Assembly: GCF_964340395.1 (NCBI RefSeq)
Contig: NC_135558.1
Location: forward strand, 1,585,001 to 1,649,000
Origin: Glandiceps talaboti
Lineage: Eukaryota > Hemichordata > Enteropneusta > Spengelidae
DNA length: 64,000 bases
Direction: 5' to 3'
The position numbers were made by a program, and so were the translations under genes. Positions within the stretch are counted from its first letter, which is position 1, and every line of letters begins with the position of its first letter. The notes under the pieces are model-generated. The model was not told where the DNA came from, made no database searches, and saw only the letters and a program-made list of their open reading frames with translations. This document shows, piece after piece, positions 63,100 through 64,000 of the stretch.

Positions 63100-64000
63100 A
63101 AGAGTACACAAGATAACTAAATTTTTATACACTTTACAGTTAAAACATAAATCCTCTTGAATAGTCTAGCCTTTCAAAAACGTTTTTTTTTGTTTTGTTA
63201 AGAATACAATTGTTATTACTAGGTGTATATGTTGTAACATATATCTGATGATGTTTATACTTTAAAACGGTTAAGTCAGGCTGTGTCAAATGTTTTTTAT
63301 AATAATCTGTAAGTTCTATTTTATACCAGGGAGGGAGCAGTACACCATATTCAAGTCATCTGAAAAACAAAAGATTATCTATTCTGCCCTCTAGGAGTGC
63401 TGTTTCAATACAACGTGTTTACAGTTGTATGGGCATTGAATCAAGATATCCTTTAAATAATTATTTTTCAAGTGTTTCACAGTCTTAGCCAATGATATTC
63501 TCAGTTGGACCATATAGTTCTGCTTATTTTGTTTTCAATGTTGTAATTTCTCTGATCTCGATATGATAAGACACATAGTGCTGTCTGAGCCATATTAGTT
63601 GTCATCGGATTGGCATCCATGACTAAAGTTTCAACCCTCATTTTCCCTAATTAGGTGACCTGTTGTAACACTTCTTTCAAAAGTGGCTTCAGAGTGAGTA
63701 AATAGCATATGGCAGATTCAATTTTGATACCCAAGATGATTTTCTGAACAACTTTACCTCAAAGTGAAGGTACTTCATAATCCTTCCTGTACTGTTTATA
63801 ATCCATAATTGTATTCATATAACCTTCAGTGATTGGCTTAGACCATACCATGTGGTATGGACTATTGACCTATAGTGACCTCAATTTGCATATAGGGGAC
63901 ACATCCTAGAGCAATATTCCCATTTAGCATGGAAGTCGTATTCGGGATTTCCTTTGACTATGGAAAGAATATTTGCCTGAGAATATGATGTGTCATAAAA

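Larger units (their letters stand above)
61182..64000 (+). other. SCaMC 3' flank
   Basis: Likely 3' UTR to a candidate AATAAA at 62252-62257, with a (GATT)n run at 61480-61590, then foldback copy 3 (62745-63099). A CTCF-core-like TGCCCTCTAGGAG lies near 63386. No further gene seen to the window end. Confidence 0.55.

Overview
This is a window of animal nuclear DNA. It is AT-rich and intron-rich with GT-AG splicing, long introns, many microsatellites and minisatellites, and short non-autonomous hairpin elements. No bacterial or viral genes, rRNA or tRNA genes were seen. Codon use, intron size and repeat style suggest a marine invertebrate bilaterian (a lophotrochozoan or an invertebrate deuterostome). 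The sequence alone does not fix the phylum.

Three protein-coding genes were rebuilt exon by exon. (1) Minus strand, 221-2200, running off the left edge: the first two coding exons of a collagen beta-galactosyltransferase (COLGALT/GLT25D family), an ER enzyme that glycosylates hydroxylysine. (2) Plus strand, 3497-33317: ten coding exons forming a closed frame of 1,073 residues. The protein is long, low in complexity, rich in Ser and Arg, and ends in one PDZ domain. I do not recognise an established name. It looks like a cytoplasmic scaffold. (3) Plus strand, 40377-61181: nine coding exons forming a closed frame of 470 residues. This is a calcium-regulated mitochondrial ATP-Mg/phosphate carrier (SCaMC; SLC25A23/24/25 group) with an EF-hand N-terminal half and three mitochondrial-carrier repeats.

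Layout: 1-2200 COLGALT 5' end; 2201-3496 divergent promoter region with a long CT tract; 3497-33317 PDZ gene; 33318-40376 its likely 3' UTR and intergenic DNA, including a 22-copy, about 62-bp minisatellite; 40377-61181 SCaMC gene with a 10.5-kb first intron; 61182-64000 3' flank with a foldback element. The three genes act in different places (ER, probably cell cortex or cytoplasm, mitochondrial inner membrane) and nothing suggests a shared pathway.

The most distinctive signals are structural. The 3' splice site of SCaMC exon 8 has been tandemly amplified five times. The 3' edge and donor of PDZ exon 4 have been tandemly duplicated. A near-perfect palindrome of about 220 bp lies in a SCaMC intron. 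A three-copy foldback family, a PIF/Harbinger-like MITE with TTA target duplications, and a likely nested pair of hairpin elements are also present. No wholly new gene system was found; the PDZ protein and the splice-site amplifications are the best candidates for follow-up.
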